Positions 52,969 through 61,831 of a DNA stretch of 64,000 nt are shown in pieces. Within the stretch, counting starts at the first letter, position 1, and the number at the start of each line of letters is the position of its first letter. The translations under genes were made by a program, and so were the position numbers. Source of the stretch: Chloroflexota bacterium (GTDB taxonomy: Bacteria > Chloroflexota > Anaerolineae > Caldilineales > Caldilineaceae); NCBI GenBank assembly GCA_018969295.1, contig JAGWYN010000008.1, positions 62,001 through 126,000 on the forward strand, in the 5' to 3' direction. The notes under the pieces were generated by a model that searched no databases, had not been told where the DNA came from, and saw only the letters and a list, made by a program, of their open reading frames with translations.

Positions 52969-54476
52969 ACAAACTTTTTTCTGCCTCGGAGCTCCCTCCC
53001 GAACCCACAGTGCCTCGCAGCCTGTTGCGGGGTGTCGACAGCCTCTGGCACTGGCTGGCCGACCCGCGCCTGCTCTTCTGGCTGGCGTTGGGGCTGGCTG
53101 CGCCGATCTGGCTGGGCCTGGCGCTGCCACAACTGCCGGGCCAGCTGCGCAGCGAGCCAGCAGCTGCAGAACGCTGGCTGACCGCCTCGGCGGAAACGTT
53201 TGGCCTCTGGGGCCCCTTGCTGCGCACGCTGGGTCTGTTCGAGGTGCTGCAGAGCCCGCTGGTCAGCGTGACGCTTTGGATGGCCCTCTGGGTCTTGATC
53301 GTCCAACTGGCCCACACGACAACGGCTGTTCTGCGTTGGCGACGCCTGCATCGCCTGCTGGAAGACAGCAGCCTGGCGAGCGGAGAAGCTGTGCCGGTTC
53401 TGCTGTCGGGCCCCCTCTGGCGCTGGCGCGGCGTCTTCCCCGCCACTGCACAGAGGCTTGCCGATGTTGGAGAGAGCCAGCTGCAGAGCTGGGCAGCGCG
53501 CGTGGAACGGCGTGTCGTTCGTCTCAGCGCCGGCCCCGACCAGATGGCTCTCCTTTCACCGACGGCGGAGCCTGCCTCGCTGCTTGAGGAACGGTTGTTG
53601 GGTGTGCAGGGCTGGCCAGAGAATCTGCTGCGCCCCTTGCTGCCCGCGGCCTTGCTGCTGGCGCTCTGCGTCCCCCTGGCTTCTGCCACCCTGGGCCACG
53701 CTTTCCAGCCCCCTCCGCTGTTGCCCGGCGAACGCAGCTCGGACACAACCGCTGGGCTGCTCCTGGAATATCTGCTCCTCTATCCACAGCCCGGGGTGGT
53801 CGGCCCGGTTCTGCGTCTGACCAAAGGCTCGCACGAACGTCTGCTGCCGCTCGCTCCCAGCAGCAGCACCATCGAGGGGATCCATGTCGACGTTCAACCG
53901 GGGCCGCCAGCGCTTCTGGTCCATACGGTGGACGGTTCTGCGCAGCTGGCCCGCCCGGGGCAGCCGGGCGGCACAGAGACTGTGAGCCTGGGCTTTTCCA
54001 ACCCGGGCAGCGAGCAGGTGCTGTTGCTCCCCGGCTACGAGCTTGGGCTGCGCATTATCCGCCAGAACAGCGGATCCTCTGCGGTGGCAGAGAGCACCTT
54101 CAGCGTAGAGATTTTTCAAGGCGACACGGTGGCGCAGCGGCTGACGATCCAGGGCAGCCAGATCGAGCGCATCGACACGCCGGCGGGCCTGGTCCTGTTG
54201 GGGTTTGTGCCGATCCCCATGTTTCAGGTGCAAATCTACACCACACCGGGCACCTGGCTGCTGCTTCCTGCCCTGCTCCTGGCGGTGGCCGGCGCGGCAG
54301 GTTTTCGGCGCAAGCCTCTTTTTTTGCTGGCCCAGCTGGCTCCTTGGCCGGTCGAGCGCAGCGTCGTGGTGCTGCAATCCAACAGCCCTGCGCTGCTCGC
54401 AGAACTGCGCCAGACATTGGACTCGCTCGAAACACCTCCCACTCTCTTTGCGCCCACGCCCCAACGGCCTGTGTGA
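52965..54476 (+). CDS. ResB-like cytochrome c biogenesis membrane protein
   Basis: 503 residues; the ATG at 52965 overlaps the dinG stop. The N-terminus (VDSLWHWLADPRLLFWLALGLAA) resembles the ResB start, with two hydrophobic segments in the first 120 residues, a third near residue 230 and a fourth near 430, and a large extracytoplasmic beta-rich domain between the third and fourth. This topology fits ResB, which works with ResC in haem delivery for cytochrome c. No resC is visible next to it. The match is moderate and rests mostly on topology. Confidence 0.62.
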   Translation: MNKLFSASELPPEPTVPRSLLRGVDSLWHWLADPRLLFWLALGLAAPIWLGLALPQLPGQLRSEPAAAERWLTASAETFGLWGPLLRTLGLFEVLQSPLVSVTLWMALWVLIVQLAHTTTAVLRWRRLHRLLEDSSLASGEAVPVLLSGPLWRWRGVFPATAQRLADVGESQLQSWAARVERRVVRLSAGPDQMALLSPTAEPASLLEERLLGVQGWPENLLRPLLPAALLLALCVPLASATLGHAFQPPPLLPGERSSDTTAGLLLEYLLLYPQPGVVGPVLRLTKGSHERLLPLAPSSSTIEGIHVDVQPGPPALLVHTVDGSAQLARPGQPGGTETVSLGFSNPGSEQVLLLPGYELGLRIIRQNSGSSAVAESTFSVEIFQGDTVAQRLTIQGSQIERIDTPAGLVLLGFVPIPMFQVQIYTTPGTWLLLPALLLAVAGAAGFRRKPLFLLAQLAPWPVERSVVVLQSNSPALLAELRQTLDSLETPPTLFAPTPQRPV

Positions 54477-54483
54477 GGTGACA

Positions 54484-55707
54484 ATGCAGGATGCTCGCAA
54501 CAGCTCGCCCCAGCCTTCTGTGCTCGGGGGCGGCGAAAGGAGAGCCAGCAGCCCTGGCAAGGGAGGGCCCGTTCCGCTGCTCCTCGACATCGGCCCTGCT
54601 GTCCATCAACGGGCTGGCCTGGCCCGCTACGCCGAGCAGCTGGCGCTGCATCTGCGCCGTCTGCCTGAAGAGGTCGATCTGCAGCTTTTTTACAACGCAC
54701 ACAGCGGGCACGGCCTCCCGGCCGGCCTGCAGGATGTCCCTGCGCGCGCGCTGTCCCGGGGCCAGGTGGCCTGGCGGCTCAGCGTGCTGGCCAGCCAGCT
54801 GAGCCGGCGTCCCTTGCGCTCACTGGCTGCTGTCGACACCCCGCCTCGGATCTATCACGCCACCGAACATCTGCTCCCCTATCTGCGCACCCCAGCGGTG
54901 TTGACCGTCCACGACCTGATTTTTGAGCGCTACCCCGAGCACCACACACGCCGCAATGTCTGGTTTCTCAAGGTGGGGATGCGGCTCTTCACTCGGGCTG
55001 CGGCGGCCATTGTGGCGGTCAGCCAGCATACCCGCCGCGACCTGATCGAGCTGTACAAGACGCCCCCCGACAAAATTCAGGTGATCTATGAGGGCATCGA
55101 CCCGCTTTTCAAGCCGGCCAGCGCCGCCGAGGTGGCCCGCGTCCGGGCCCACTATCGCCTGGAGTCCCCCTATCTGCTGATGGTTGGCACGCTGGAGCCT
55201 CGCAAAAATCATCGTACAGCCCTGCATGCCCTGGCACAGCTCAGGGCCCAGGGGGTCCCCCACCAGTTGGTGATCGCCGGTGGGAAAGGCTGGCTTTTCG
55301 AGCCGATCCGTCAGCAGGTCGACGAACTGGGGTTGGCCGACGCGGTGGTTTTTACCGGCTATGTGCCTGCCGCCGACCTGCCCCCTCTCTACACCGCTGC
55401 GGAGTGTGTCCTGCTGCCCAGCCTCTATGAAGGCTTTGGCTTCCCTGCGCTGGAAGCGATGGCCTGCGCCACACCAGTCATCTGCAGCAATGCGGGCAGT
55501 CTGCCCGAGATCGTCGGCGCTGCGGCCCTGCGGGTCTCCCCCCTGGAGAGCACTGAGCTGGCGGGCGCCATTCGCCAGGTGGTCAGCCAGCCAGAGCTCT
55601 CGGCGCAGCTGCGTCGGCTGGGCCGAGAGCAGGCAGCCGCTTTCAGTTGGGAGCGGTGCGCGGCCCAAACTGCGGCGCTCTACCGGCAGCTGGAGGGGGC
55701 TGGGTAA
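54484..55707 (+). CDS. GT4 glycosyltransferase
   Basis: 407 residues from the ATG at 54484, with GAGGTGA directly upstream. N-terminal LLLDIGPAVHQRAGLARYAEQLALHL, acceptor domain TVHDLIFERYPEHH and VAVSQHTRRDLIELYKTPPDKIQVIYEGID, donor domain LMVGTLEPRKNH and LLPSLYEGFGFPALEAMACATPVICSN. It resembles mannosyltransferases of the WbaZ/MtfB group. It follows the ResB-like gene by 7 bp and may be co-transcribed. Confidence 0.92.
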   Translation: MQDARNSSPQPSVLGGGERRASSPGKGGPVPLLLDIGPAVHQRAGLARYAEQLALHLRRLPEEVDLQLFYNAHSGHGLPAGLQDVPARALSRGQVAWRLSVLASQLSRRPLRSLAAVDTPPRIYHATEHLLPYLRTPAVLTVHDLIFERYPEHHTRRNVWFLKVGMRLFTRAAAAIVAVSQHTRRDLIELYKTPPDKIQVIYEGIDPLFKPASAAEVARVRAHYRLESPYLLMVGTLEPRKNHRTALHALAQLRAQGVPHQLVIAGGKGWLFEPIRQQVDELGLADAVVFTGYVPAADLPPLYTAAECVLLPSLYEGFGFPALEAMACATPVICSNAGSLPEIVGAAALRVSPLESTELAGAIRQVVSQPELSAQLRRLGREQAAAFSWERCAAQTAALYRQLEGAG

Positions 55708-55767
55708 GGCTGTGCGGCTGCTCTGGAAAAAAGCCTTTGGGGGCCTTGGGCACCGCAGTGTGGCCGG

Positions 55768-55776
55768 TGCTATAAT
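55768..55776 (+). promoter_or_regulatory. Extended -10 promoter for the aminotransferase gene
   Basis: TGC-TATAAT (TATAAT at 55771-55776) is a perfect extended -10 element, about 55 bases upstream of the ATG at 55832. Confidence 0.6.
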
Positions 55777-55831
55777 GGGGCATGGGCCGCAGTGGGTTGT
55801 GTGGTCGATAAAAGAGTGAAAAGAGGTAGTC

Positions 55832-57031
55832 ATGTTTCATACACTGGTAGCGGCACCGCCTGACCCCATCCTGGGGTTGACCGAGGCATTCAAAAAAGAT
55901 CACAACCCCCAGAAAGTCAATCTGGGGGTCGGCGTCTACAAAGACGCAGCTGGGCAGACACCGGTGTTGACGGCGGTCAAACGGGCGGAAGAAACGCTTT
56001 TGCAGGCCGAGAAGACCAAAAACTATCTGCCGATCGAAGGACACAGCGAGTTTGACCAGGCGACCCAGGCGTTGCTGTTGGGAAGCGGCCCGGCGGGCGG
56101 GCGCGAGGGGCGTGCGGTCACGGCGCAGGCGCCGGGCGGAACCGGTGCGCTGCGTGTGGCAGCTGATTTTATCGCTTCGACGCTGGCTGCCCCTCGCACG
56201 GTCTGGCTCAGCGACCCAACCTGGCCCAACCACCCCAATGTCTTTCAGGCCGCCGGGCTCCGGACAGCGTCGTATCCCTATTTTGACAAAGCCAGCAACG
56301 GGGTGGCCTTCGATGCCATGCTGTCGACGTTGGAGAGCCTTCCGGCGGGAGATGTCGTCGTGTTGCATGGCTGCTGCCACAACCCGACCGGCGTCGACCT
56401 GGATCGGGCCGAGTGGCAGGCTGTGGCCGAGCTCCTCTGCCGTCGCAACCTGCTGCCTTTGGTCGATTTTGCCTACCAGGGCTTTGCGGACGGGATTCGC
56501 GAAGATGCGGCGGGTCTGGAGATTCTGACGCAGCATTGTCCCGACCTGCTTGTCGCCAGCTCGTATTCGAAGAATTTTGGCCTCTACAACGAGCGGGTAG
56601 GTGCGCTGACCCTGGTGGCGGAGAGCAGCAGCGGAGCTGCGGCTGCGTTGAGCCACATCAAGCGGGTCATCCGGGCCAATTACTCCAACCCGCCTTCGCA
56701 TGGTGCCAGCGTGGTGGCTGCTGTGCTCACAGATGGCGAGCTGCGTGCGCTGTGGGAAGAAGAGGTATGTGCGATGCGTGGCCGCATCCAGAAGATGCGC
56801 CAGGCATTTGTCGAGACGCTGCAGGCCAAGGGGGTGGACCGCGATTTTTCGTTTATTGCCCGGCAGCGGGGGATGTTCTCGTTTTCGGGGCTGACCGCCG
56901 GGCAGGTGCAGGCGCTGCGGGAGCAGCATGCCGTCTATGTGGTCGGCTCGGGGCGCATCAGCGTGGCTGGGATGACCGAGGAAAATATGGACTATCTCTG
57001 CAGCGCGATCGCCGCTGTGCTGGCTGGCTAG
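55832..57031 (+). CDS. aspC: Aspartate/aromatic aminotransferase
   Basis: 399 residues, the normal length of the class Ia AspC/TyrB family. PLP-dependent transamination between aspartate (or aromatic amino acids) and 2-oxoglutarate. Visible features: NLGVGVYKDAAGQTPVL, the active-site loop LHGCCHNPTG, DFAYQGFADG, the Schiff-base Lys in SSYSKNFGLYNERVG and substrate-binding Arg in GRISVAGM. AGAGG precedes the ATG. Specificity between aspartate and aromatic substrates cannot be fixed. Confidence 0.94.
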   Translation: MFHTLVAAPPDPILGLTEAFKKDHNPQKVNLGVGVYKDAAGQTPVLTAVKRAEETLLQAEKTKNYLPIEGHSEFDQATQALLLGSGPAGGREGRAVTAQAPGGTGALRVAADFIASTLAAPRTVWLSDPTWPNHPNVFQAAGLRTASYPYFDKASNGVAFDAMLSTLESLPAGDVVVLHGCCHNPTGVDLDRAEWQAVAELLCRRNLLPLVDFAYQGFADGIREDAAGLEILTQHCPDLLVASSYSKNFGLYNERVGALTLVAESSSGAAAALSHIKRVIRANYSNPPSHGASVVAAVLTDGELRALWEEEVCAMRGRIQKMRQAFVETLQAKGVDRDFSFIARQRGMFSFSGLTAGQVQALREQHAVYVVGSGRISVAGMTEENMDYLCSAIAAVLAG

Positions 57032-57034
57032 AGA

Positions 57035-57997
57035 ATGTACGAACGCTTTACGGTGACCGGCCTGGCTGGGCCCCAGCGATTGGATCGCATTCTGCGTGCC
57101 CGCTATCCCTTCAGCGGGCGCCAGGCGATCGACCAGCTGCTGGCGCGGCGGCAGGTGCAGGTCAACCGGCGCACCGTCTGGCTGGCCTCCTGGCAGGTGC
57201 GCAACGGAGATACTGTTGCGGTCTTGGCGGCCCCCGAATCGTTGCCTGTGCAGCCCACCCGTTTTGAGCCGGGCTGGCTGGTCGCTGACGAAGGGGATCT
57301 GCTGGTCGTCAACAAGCCTGCAGGGCTGCTGTCTGAGCCCAGACCTGGGCTGGACCGTCCTTCCTTGCTGCAGCTGGCTGTCGAGCAGTTTGGCCCGCTG
57401 ACCCTTTTCCACCGGCTGGACCGGGACACGTCGGGGCTGCTGCTGCTGACGCGTGGGGGGCCGCTCAACGCAAAGCTTGCCCTGGCTTTTCAATCGGGGC
57501 TTATCCACAAAGAGTACCTTGCCTTGGTGGAGCCCTCGGCGGCGCTGCAGAAGAGCGGGGTGATCGCCTTGCCGTTGCGTCCACACCGCCGACGGCATGA
57601 CCAGATGGAAGTTGCCCGCTGCGGCGGTCAGCCCGCTGTCACCCGCTACAGCCAGATAGCCGCCAGTGCCAACCGTCTCTGGCTCTGTCTGCAGCCAGAG
57701 ACGGGGCGCACCCATCAGCTGCGGGTCCATCTGGCCCATCTCGGTGCCCCAATTTTGGGGGATCGCCTCTATGGACACGCCCACTCTGCTCCGCGGCTGA
57801 TGCTGCACGCCCATGTGCTTGGGCTGCCAGCCTTTCTGTACGGGATAGACCGTTGGTTTGTGAGTCCGGCCCCCCCAGAGTTCGACCCGCCCGCCGGCAC
57901 CTTGCTCGAGAATGTTGTGGAGGAGAGCCCCCTTTCTTCAGCAGAGCTCAGGGTTCAGCGGTCTCGCCCACAGAAGACGGAGCTCAGATCCCCATGA
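57035..57997 (+). CDS. RluA-family pseudouridine synthase
   Basis: 320 residues starting 3 bases after the aminotransferase stop. An N-terminal S4 domain (RLDRILRARYPFSGRQAIDQLLARRQVQVNRR) is followed by LLVVNKPAGLLSEP, the catalytic motif HRLDRDTSGLLLLT (Asp), and GRTHQLRVHLAHLGAPILGDRLYG. It isomerises uridines in rRNA or tRNA; the exact site is unknown. Confidence 0.94.
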   Translation: MYERFTVTGLAGPQRLDRILRARYPFSGRQAIDQLLARRQVQVNRRTVWLASWQVRNGDTVAVLAAPESLPVQPTRFEPGWLVADEGDLLVVNKPAGLLSEPRPGLDRPSLLQLAVEQFGPLTLFHRLDRDTSGLLLLTRGGPLNAKLALAFQSGLIHKEYLALVEPSAALQKSGVIALPLRPHRRRHDQMEVARCGGQPAVTRYSQIAASANRLWLCLQPETGRTHQLRVHLAHLGAPILGDRLYGHAHSAPRLMLHAHVLGLPAFLYGIDRWFVSPAPPEFDPPAGTLLENVVEESPLSSAELRVQRSRPQKTELRSP

Positions 57998-58039
57998 TTC
58001 CGGCAGATCCGGCCTCTTTGTACAGCGCGTGGGCGACCC

Positions 58040-59860
58040 ATGGCTCTGGTCTACACAAACTTTGACCTGTTTGTCGACCGCGCGGACGGCGCCTATCGGC
58101 TGCGCGTGCTCGACTCTCCGGTGGGCCAGGCGCAGACGACCGTGGTGCCCGACGGGGCACTGCTGGCGATCCAGGCGGCGATCGCTGCTGGCTGGCAGGT
58201 GGAGGAGATTGTCGCTGCGCAGGATTGGGGCCGCACGCTCTACGCCACCCTTTTTTCAGACGCCGTCGAACTCTGTCTGCTGCGCAGCCTGGACAGTGTG
58301 GAGCGCAGCGGGCAGGGGCTGCGGATCCGGCTGCATCTGACGGAGGTTCCTGAACTGGCCGCTCTGCCCTGGGAGCTGGTCTATTCTCCCCGCAGTGAGC
58401 GTTTTTTGGCGCTTTCCACCACGACGCCGATCGTGCGTTATCTGGCGTTGGCCACCCCCGCCCCTGGGCTGCTGGCTGAACTGCCGCTGGCCATCCTCTG
58501 TGTGCTGGCCGACCCGACGGATCTGGAGCCCCGCCTGGAGGTGGAGGTGGAATGGCAGCGGATCCAAGCTGCGGTGGCTCCGCTGGTAGCCGCTGGCCAG
58601 GTGACCTTGCAGCGGCTGGCCGACCCGACGGTTGCCGCGCTGCGCAGCCAGCTGCGCAGCCAGCGTGTGCATCTGCTTCATTTTATTGGGCACGGCTGGT
58701 ACGACCCTGCCAGCCAGAGTTCGGGGCTGGTGCTGGAAGAGGAGACGGGGCAGGCGGCTCTGGTCGACGCGGCGCTGCTCAGCGTGCTGTTGGAAGGCGA
58801 GCCGCCTCTGCGTGCTGTCTTTCTCAATGCCTGTGCAGGGGCTCGGGTCGACGAGCGCAACGCCTTTCGGGGCACAGCCCAGCAGCTGGTGCGGCTGGGG
58901 ATTCCATTGGTGGTGGCGCTGCAGTTTGACATCGTTTCTGAGCGGGCTGTGCTGCTGGCGCAAGAATTCTACCGAGCGATGGCGGAGGGGTACCCGGCGG
59001 AAGCAGCCCTCGCCGAGGCACGCAGGGCGCTTTTTGAGCCTGCAGCTCCGCCGGATTGGAGTGCGCCGGTGCTGTTTACGCGTTCTGCCGATAATCGGCT
59101 GGTGGCGCGTGTGTCGGAGAGCGTTCCTGCCCGTCCTCGTTTGCCTTTCGAGCCAGAAATGAGGTCGGTTCCAGCGGGCCCGTTTGTGATGGGGGCTGCC
59201 AACGCCCCGCCTGAGTGGCAGCAGCACAGGGTGGACCTGGCCCGTTTTGCGATCGGCCGCTATCCAGTCACCAATGCGCAGTATGCGGCCTTTGTGCGCG
59301 AGCAGAGCGAACACCGGCCACAGGGGGTGGGCTGGTTTTTTACAACACCGCCGGCCGGAAGGCTGGAGCATCCGGTGGTCGGGATCAGCTGGCATGCGGC
59401 TGTCGCCTACTGCCGTTGGCTGGCTGCGCAAAGCGGACGTGCCTACCGGCTGCCGACGGAGGCGGAGTGGGAGAAGGCCGCCCGCAGCGACGACGGGCGC
59501 ACCTATCCCTGGGGGGAAGCTCCTCCGTCCGCCCAGTACTGCAGCCATGGAGGGGGCCAGACGGCAGCGGTCACCGCCACAGCAGCGGGCTGCAGCCCGT
59601 ACGGCGTCTGCGATCTGATCGGCAACGTGCGGGAGTGGACCGCCACGCGTTGGGGCGACAACCTGCGCCAGCCTCAGTTTGTCTACCCCTATCGGAGCGA
59701 CGAACGAGAGCAGCCCACCCTGCGGGCCAATGAACTCTGTATCTGTCGCGGCGGCGCCTACGATGACCCGGTCGAACGGCTGACGTGCAGTGCCCGGCTG
59801 GGCGTGCACGCCGCGGCTGCCCATCACAACGTCGGGTTTCGCGTGGCGTACAGCAGCTGA
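58040..59860 (+). CDS. CHAT protease domain fused to FGE-type (SUMF1-like) domain
   Basis: 606 residues. Residues 1-370 form a CHAT (caspase HetF-associated) protease: an N-terminal beta-rich part, ELAALPWELVYSPRSERFLAL, and the dyad His218 (FIGHGWYD) and Cys265 (FLNACAGA), both intact. Residues of about 373-606 are an FGE-sulfatase-like domain: VPAGPFVMGAANAPPEW, GRYPVTNAQYAAFVR, HPVVGISWHAAVAYCRWLAAQSGRAYRLPTEAEWEKAAR, GNVREW and GFRVAYSS. The pair of copper-binding cysteines of a genuine formylglycine generator is not seen (only LTCSAR), so this is more likely a binding module. CHAT proteases are often effectors in bacterial conflict systems. The SIR2-like gene starts 27 bp later. Confidence 0.92.
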   Translation: MALVYTNFDLFVDRADGAYRLRVLDSPVGQAQTTVVPDGALLAIQAAIAAGWQVEEIVAAQDWGRTLYATLFSDAVELCLLRSLDSVERSGQGLRIRLHLTEVPELAALPWELVYSPRSERFLALSTTTPIVRYLALATPAPGLLAELPLAILCVLADPTDLEPRLEVEVEWQRIQAAVAPLVAAGQVTLQRLADPTVAALRSQLRSQRVHLLHFIGHGWYDPASQSSGLVLEEETGQAALVDAALLSVLLEGEPPLRAVFLNACAGARVDERNAFRGTAQQLVRLGIPLVVALQFDIVSERAVLLAQEFYRAMAEGYPAEAALAEARRALFEPAAPPDWSAPVLFTRSADNRLVARVSESVPARPRLPFEPEMRSVPAGPFVMGAANAPPEWQQHRVDLARFAIGRYPVTNAQYAAFVREQSEHRPQGVGWFFTTPPAGRLEHPVVGISWHAAVAYCRWLAAQSGRAYRLPTEAEWEKAARSDDGRTYPWGEAPPSAQYCSHGGGQTAAVTATAAGCSPYGVCDLIGNVREWTATRWGDNLRQPQFVYPYRSDEREQPTLRANELCICRGGAYDDPVERLTCSARLGVHAAAAHHNVGFRVAYSS

Positions 59861-59887
59861 CTGCCGACCCAGTGCCAAGGGGATACA

Positions 59888-60886
59888 ATGCCAAACAGCG
59901 AGATTTCCTGGAGCTACATCGCCGACCAGATCACGCGCAAACGCTGTACACCGCTGGTCAGCAACCAGCTGATCCTGGGGGCACTCTTTCCCGGCGGAGG
60001 GCTGGTGGCGGAGTGGGCCCGCGACAGCCAGTACCCGCTGTCGGACACCAGCCTGCCGCTGGTCGCACAGTATTTGAGTGTCACCTACCGGGATCCCTAC
60101 CGTGCCAAAAGCGAGTATTTGCAGTTTCTCAAACAGCGTTATCTGGCGGCGTTGGAACAGGACCCTGCGGTGGACCGGATCTTGTTGGAGCAGGTGCGTC
60201 GCGAGCGGGGGCTGAGTGTCTCCCAGCTGGTCGGCGATCGTCTGGGCTATCCGGCGCGCGGGGATCTGGAGAACCCGCTCAACCTGCTGGCTGCGTTTGA
60301 CATGCCGGTCTTTTTGACCACCAGCCCCCACCTTTTGCTGGAAACTGCGTTGCGCAACCTGGACAAACGCCCACGCACCGAGGCCTACGCCTGGCACGCC
60401 GGGTTGGAGGAACTCCTCCCGGTCGAGTACCGGTCTGACCCTGGCTATCAGCCCACTGTGGCGGCCCCGCTGGTCTATCATCTGCATGGGGTAGATGAAT
60501 GTCCCGAGTCATTGGTGCTGACCGAGGACGACCATCTCGATTTTTTGAGCAGCGTGCTCCACGACTTTCGAGAAATCGGCACGATACCGAACGCGGTGCG
60601 CAACGCCATTTCGAGCACCATCTTGCTGATGATCGGCTACAGCACGCAGAGTTGGGAGATGCGGGTAATTCTGCAGGAGCTGATCCGCGACCAGCCGCGA
60701 CGTCCGCGCAGCGTGGCGATTCAGCTCGACCCGCTGGAATTGGCTGCGATCCGTGACCTGGCCCGGTTTCAGGACTATGTGCAGATGTATCTGGCTCAGG
60801 ACAAATATCGGTTCGATATTTTTTGGGGGGATTCGCTCACCTTTTTGCGCCAGCTGTGGGAGGCCTGGCAAGGCGGTGGGGGATGA
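59888..60886 (+). CDS. SIR2-like protein
   Basis: 332 residues with AGGGGA upstream. The SIR2 family is indicated by YHLHGVDECPESLVLTEDDHLDFLSSVLHDF (HG motif, His200 of the HLHG at 198-201) and by the final LLMIGYSTQSWEMRVILQEL. Two motifs of active NAD-consuming SIR2 enzymes look altered: the N-terminal GAG-x-S region reads VSNQLI, and the T-T-N-x-D motif reads TTSPH (about 146-150). It may still bind NAD or a related nucleotide. It is co-directional with and adjacent to the CHAT-FGE gene, as in defence islands. Confidence 0.78.
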   Translation: MPNSEISWSYIADQITRKRCTPLVSNQLILGALFPGGGLVAEWARDSQYPLSDTSLPLVAQYLSVTYRDPYRAKSEYLQFLKQRYLAALEQDPAVDRILLEQVRRERGLSVSQLVGDRLGYPARGDLENPLNLLAAFDMPVFLTTSPHLLLETALRNLDKRPRTEAYAWHAGLEELLPVEYRSDPGYQPTVAAPLVYHLHGVDECPESLVLTEDDHLDFLSSVLHDFREIGTIPNAVRNAISSTILLMIGYSTQSWEMRVILQELIRDQPRRPRSVAIQLDPLELAAIRDLARFQDYVQMYLAQDKYRFDIFWGDSLTFLRQLWEAWQGGGG

Positions 60887-60997
60887 GTGGCTGTCCCCTC
60901 TCTGTGGCTTGCGCAGCGCCCAGATGCCCCCTGGCAGGCTGTGGCTGGATGGGGGAGAACGGTGCACCCGCTCCCCCCTGGCGGAGGAGGGGGCTGT

Positions 60998-61762
60998 CTA
61001 CTGGGCGGCGCTGTAGAGGCTGGCGACCTCGTCCCAGTTCACCACGTTCCACCACGCATCCAGATAATCGGCGCGTCGGTTTTGGTAGTGGAGATAGTAG
61101 GCATGTTCCCAGACGTCTACACCCAGGAGGGGGATGTCGCCCTGCATGAGGGGGCTGTCCTGGTTGGGCAGGCTGTAGGCGTCGAGGCTGCCATCGGCTT
61201 TGACAACCAGCCACGCCCAGCCGCTGCCAAAGCAACCGACGCCGATCGCCTTGAATTGGGCTTTGAACTCTTCGAAGCTGACCCACTGGGCGTTGATCGC
61301 GTCTCCCAGCGCGCCGCCGGGTACGCCCCCTGCATTGGGACCCATGATCTTCCAGAAGAGGCTGTGATTGGCGTGGCCACCGCCGTTGTTGCGTACGGTG
61401 GTGCGTAGCGTCTCGGGGACGCGGTCAATCTGGCGGCAGATCTCTTCGACACGCATGTTTGCCCACTCTGTGTCGGCTACGGCGTTGTTCAGGTTGTTGA
61501 TATAGGCCTGGTGATGTTTGGTGCGGTGAATGTTCATGGTGAGCGCGTCAATGTACGGTTCCAGATCGTTCTCGGCGTACAGCAGTTCGGGCAGTGTAAA
61601 AGCGGGATGCGCTGTTTCTGCGGTCGGTGCTGCAACGTTCCCCTGTAGCGCAGCTTCAGGGGCCATGACCGGGACGCATCCTGCCACTGCGAAGAGTGTC
61701 ATCCCTGTCCCTGTGGCTTTGAGGATCTGGCGACGCGTAAAACCAGTGTGGGCTGTGTTCAC
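60998..61762 (-). CDS. Fe/Mn superoxide dismutase with Tat signal and lipobox
   Basis: 254 residues from the GTG at 61762, six bases after AGGAG. The N-terminus has a twin-arginine motif (TRRQILK) and a lipobox (AVAGC), so it is probably exported folded and lipid-anchored. The dismutase domain has the four metal ligands in MNIHRTKHHQAYI, GGGHANHSLFW and LLGVDVWEHAYYLHYQN (Asp and His). GSGWAWLVV is conserved. It converts extracellular superoxide to peroxide. It is the only gene on the minus strand within the CHAT-SIR2-nSTAND block. Confidence 0.93.
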   Translation of the reverse strand: MNTAHTGFTRRQILKATGTGMTLFAVAGCVPVMAPEAALQGNVAAPTAETAHPAFTLPELLYAENDLEPYIDALTMNIHRTKHHQAYINNLNNAVADTEWANMRVEEICRQIDRVPETLRTTVRNNGGGHANHSLFWKIMGPNAGGVPGGALGDAINAQWVSFEEFKAQFKAIGVGCFGSGWAWLVVKADGSLDAYSLPNQDSPLMQGDIPLLGVDVWEHAYYLHYQNRRADYLDAWWNVVNWDEVASLYSAAQ

Positions 61763-61831
61763 TTGATTCTCCTGTGTTCTTGTTTTGTGCCAATTCAACA
61801 TACAAAAGGTGGTTCACGATAGAATATATGC

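Noticed and set aside
50587..53130. Very long open frame on the minus strand opposite the DnaQ-DinG gene
   Set aside because: It mirrors a gene with clear motifs in the plus frame. It has low-complexity Arg/Gln/Pro-rich translation, no family resemblance and no ribosome site. The same holds for long antisense frames at 8688-10964, 28865-30955, 55643-57814, 58256-60487 and 61983-63998; GC-rich coding sequence often leaves such frames open.
58040..59860. Naming the FGE-type domain as a genuine formylglycine-generating enzyme
   Set aside because: The expected pair of catalytic cysteines is not visible, and the sulfatase-like protein in the window uses Thr and has no target Cys motif.
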